From Pelagovum pacificum (GTDB lineage Bacteria > Pseudomonadota > Alphaproteobacteria > Rhodobacterales > Rhodobacteraceae), in assembly GCF_016134045.1 (NCBI RefSeq), contig NZ_CP065915.1, forward strand, positions 248,001 through 312,000: a stretch of 64,000 bases of DNA, read 5' to 3'. The position numbers were made by a program, and so were the translations under genes. The notes below the pieces were generated by a model that did no database searches, had not been told where the DNA came from, and saw only the letters and a program-made list of their open reading frames with translations. Below, one piece after another: positions 62,864 through 64,000 of the stretch. Positions within the stretch are counted from its first letter, which is position 1, and the number at the start of each line of letters is the position of its first letter.

Positions 62864-64000
62864 TCAGCCGGCCTTGCCGTAGCCAAGCGGGCGGATCGCC
62901 TCCCGGATCTCATCGATGATCGCAGGATCGTCGATCGTCGCGGGAGTCCTGAACTCCACGTCGTCGGCGATCTTGGCCATCGTCGCGCGAAGTATCTTGC
63001 CCGACCGGGTCTTCGGCAGACGATCCACCACAGCCGCGAGCTTGAATGCCGCGACCGGCCCGATCTGGTCGCGGACGCGGGCGATACATTCCTTGACCAC
63101 CGTGTCGTGGTCGCGGTCGCAGCCCTTGTTCAGGCAGAGGAACCCCATTGGCAACTGACCCTTGAGCGAGTCAGCCACGCCGATCACCGCGCATTCGGCG
63201 ACATCGGCATGACCGGCGAGCACTTCCTCGATCGCGCCGGTGGACAGACGGTGGCCGGCCACGTTGATGACGTCGTCCGTGCGGGCCATGATCCAGAGGT
63301 AGCCGTCCTCGTCCTTCATCCCGGCGTCGCCCGTCTCGTAATAGCCTGGGAAGTGGTCGAGGTAGGCCTTTCGGAACCGTTCATCCGCGTTCCAGAGCGT
63401 CGGCAGCGTGCCCGGCGGCAGCGGCAGTTTCACTGCGATCGCGCCGAGCCGGCCGGCTGGCAGCTCCGTCCCGTCCTCGCCGAGGATGTGGACGTCGTAA
63501 CCCGGCATCGGAACGGTGGGGGAGCCGATCTTGACCGACAGCGGCTCGATACCGGCGGGATTGCCGGCGATTGTCCAGCCGGTCTCGGTCTGCCACCAGT
63601 GGTCGTAGACCGGGACGTTCATCACGGTCTGCGCCCACTCGATCGTATCGGGGTCGGCTCGCTCGCCCGCGAGGTAGAGCGCCCGCAAGCAGGAGATGTC
63701 GTAATCCTGGATCAACTCGCCCTTCGGATCGTCCCGCTTGATCGCCCTCAGGGCGGTCGGGGCGGTAAAGAAGCTGGCCACCCGGTGTTCGGAGATGACT
63801 CTCCAGAAGGTCGCGGCATCGGGGGTGCCGACAGGTTTGCCCTCGAAGACGATCGTTGTGTTGCCGTGGATCAGCGGGGCGTAGCAGATGTAGCTGTGTC
63901 CCACGACCCAGCCGACGTCCGAGGCCGCCCAGAACACTTCTCCCGGCTCGACGCCGTAGATGTTCTTCATCGTCCAGTTCAGCGCGACGAGGTGCCCGCC
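62864..64000 (-). CDS. prpE: Propionyl-CoA synthetase, truncated by window edge
   Basis: Open to the window edge on the minus strand; the visible 379 codons begin GGHLVALNWTMKNIYG, so the N-terminal third (including the first ATP loop) lies outside. ANL superfamily: PVYDHWWQTETGW, YYETGDAG, ARTDDVINVAGHRLSTG and LPKTRSGKILR with the catalytic Lys. It forms propionyl-CoA (or acetyl-CoA) through an acyl-AMP, consistent with the mce gene for the methylmalonyl route. Confidence 0.93.
   Translation of the reverse strand, partial: GGHLVALNWTMKNIYGVEPGEVFWAASDVGWVVGHSYICYAPLIHGNTTIVFEGKPVGTPDAATFWRVISEHRVASFFTAPTALRAIKRDDPKGELIQDYDISCLRALYLAGERADPDTIEWAQTVMNVPVYDHWWQTETGWTIAGNPAGIEPLSVKIGSPTVPMPGYDVHILGEDGTELPAGRLGAIAVKLPLPPGTLPTLWNADERFRKAYLDHFPGYYETGDAGMKDEDGYLWIMARTDDVINVAGHRLSTGAIEEVLAGHADVAECAVIGVADSLKGQLPMGFLCLNKGCDRDHDTVVKECIARVRDQIGPVAAFKLAAVVDRLPKTRSGKILRATMAKIADDVEFRTPATIDDPAIIDEIREAIRPLGYGKAG

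Overview
The window comes from a GC-rich alphaproteobacterial chromosome, most likely a Rhodobacteraceae (roseobacter-type) bacterium. Supporting signs are the lineage-typical small families (DUF1150, DUF1467, DUF1491, DUF1194, DUF6455, CsgH), the gene run folK / rpoZ-rel-DUF2062-pdxJ-acpS-lepB-rnc-era, DgcA- and GcdH-type catabolic genes, and a circularly permuted two-piece tmRNA. There are no rRNA or tRNA genes, no CRISPR array, and no transposase or phage gene. Nearly all of it is ordinary chromosomal backbone, with dense operons, 4-bp ATGA overlaps and convergent gene ends that run into each other.

Layout. 1-4.5 kb: end of a GGDEF protein, a Nudix hydrolase, purEK with an unusual 15-bp tandem repeat in the leader, DUF465, and a small heat-shock protein with DUF1150. 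4.5-9.7 kb: an aspartoacylase-like hydrolase, the DUF1800/DUF1501 pair (the second with a Tat signal), a sugar epimerase and a sugar-phosphate transferase. 9.6-17.4 kb: a Flp-like peptide, a response regulator, methylmalonyl-CoA epimerase, CysZ-like, nitroreductase, a VOC protein behind a palindromic operator, a histone-deacetylase-like amidohydrolase, and small envelope proteins. 17.4-25 kb: rimO, a GAF histidine kinase, map, an MscS channel, and a FAH-family/DgcA-like pair. 25-37.4 kb: ispH, a NYN-domain protein, and the housekeeping run folK to era, which here carries a catalytically dead signal-peptidase paralogue fused to a DUF805 domain and an EamA transporter. 37.4-44.5 kb: threonine aldolase, ribF, a HAD phosphatase, glutaryl-CoA dehydrogenase with a CoA-transferase (glutarate/lysine catabolism), and a DUF1194 protein.

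44.5-51.6 kb is a cell-surface and accessory stretch: a small acidic membrane protein, the ssrA tmRNA, a TadE/TadG-like pair, a triple-LCCL secreted protein, a MORN-repeat secreted protein, and a tannase-fold protein whose catalytic Ser and both active-site Cys are replaced. 51.9-56.3 kb: lepA, then a clearly AT-rich two-gene island of unknown function (about 53.75-55.04 kb), a decayed DUF3072 duplicate, an entericidin-like lipoprotein, DUF3072 and two tiny proteins. 56.3-64 kb: an alpha/beta hydrolase, glyA, an NAD kinase, a compact curli-type locus (CsgA-like, CsgH, CsgB-like) whose repeats carry cysteines, an M15 peptidase head-to-head with a small secreted protein, and the 3' part of propionyl-CoA synthetase.

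The intergenic DNA is rich in dispersed hairpin elements. One is a 26-bp GGGTGCGC/GCGCACCC hairpin seen at seven places, plus a half copy at the edge of the AT-rich island. A second is a GGGGAGAGGGTTGGGTGAGGGG-type element. A third, of about 110 bp, occurs twice in inverted orientation. There is also a pair of AT-rich palindromic modules between dgcA and ispH. The strongest candidates for new biology are the AT-rich two-gene cassette, the two pseudo-enzymes (tannase fold; DUF805-signal peptidase), the Cys-bearing curli locus, and these repeat elements. All functional assignments are by reading motifs; no database search was possible.
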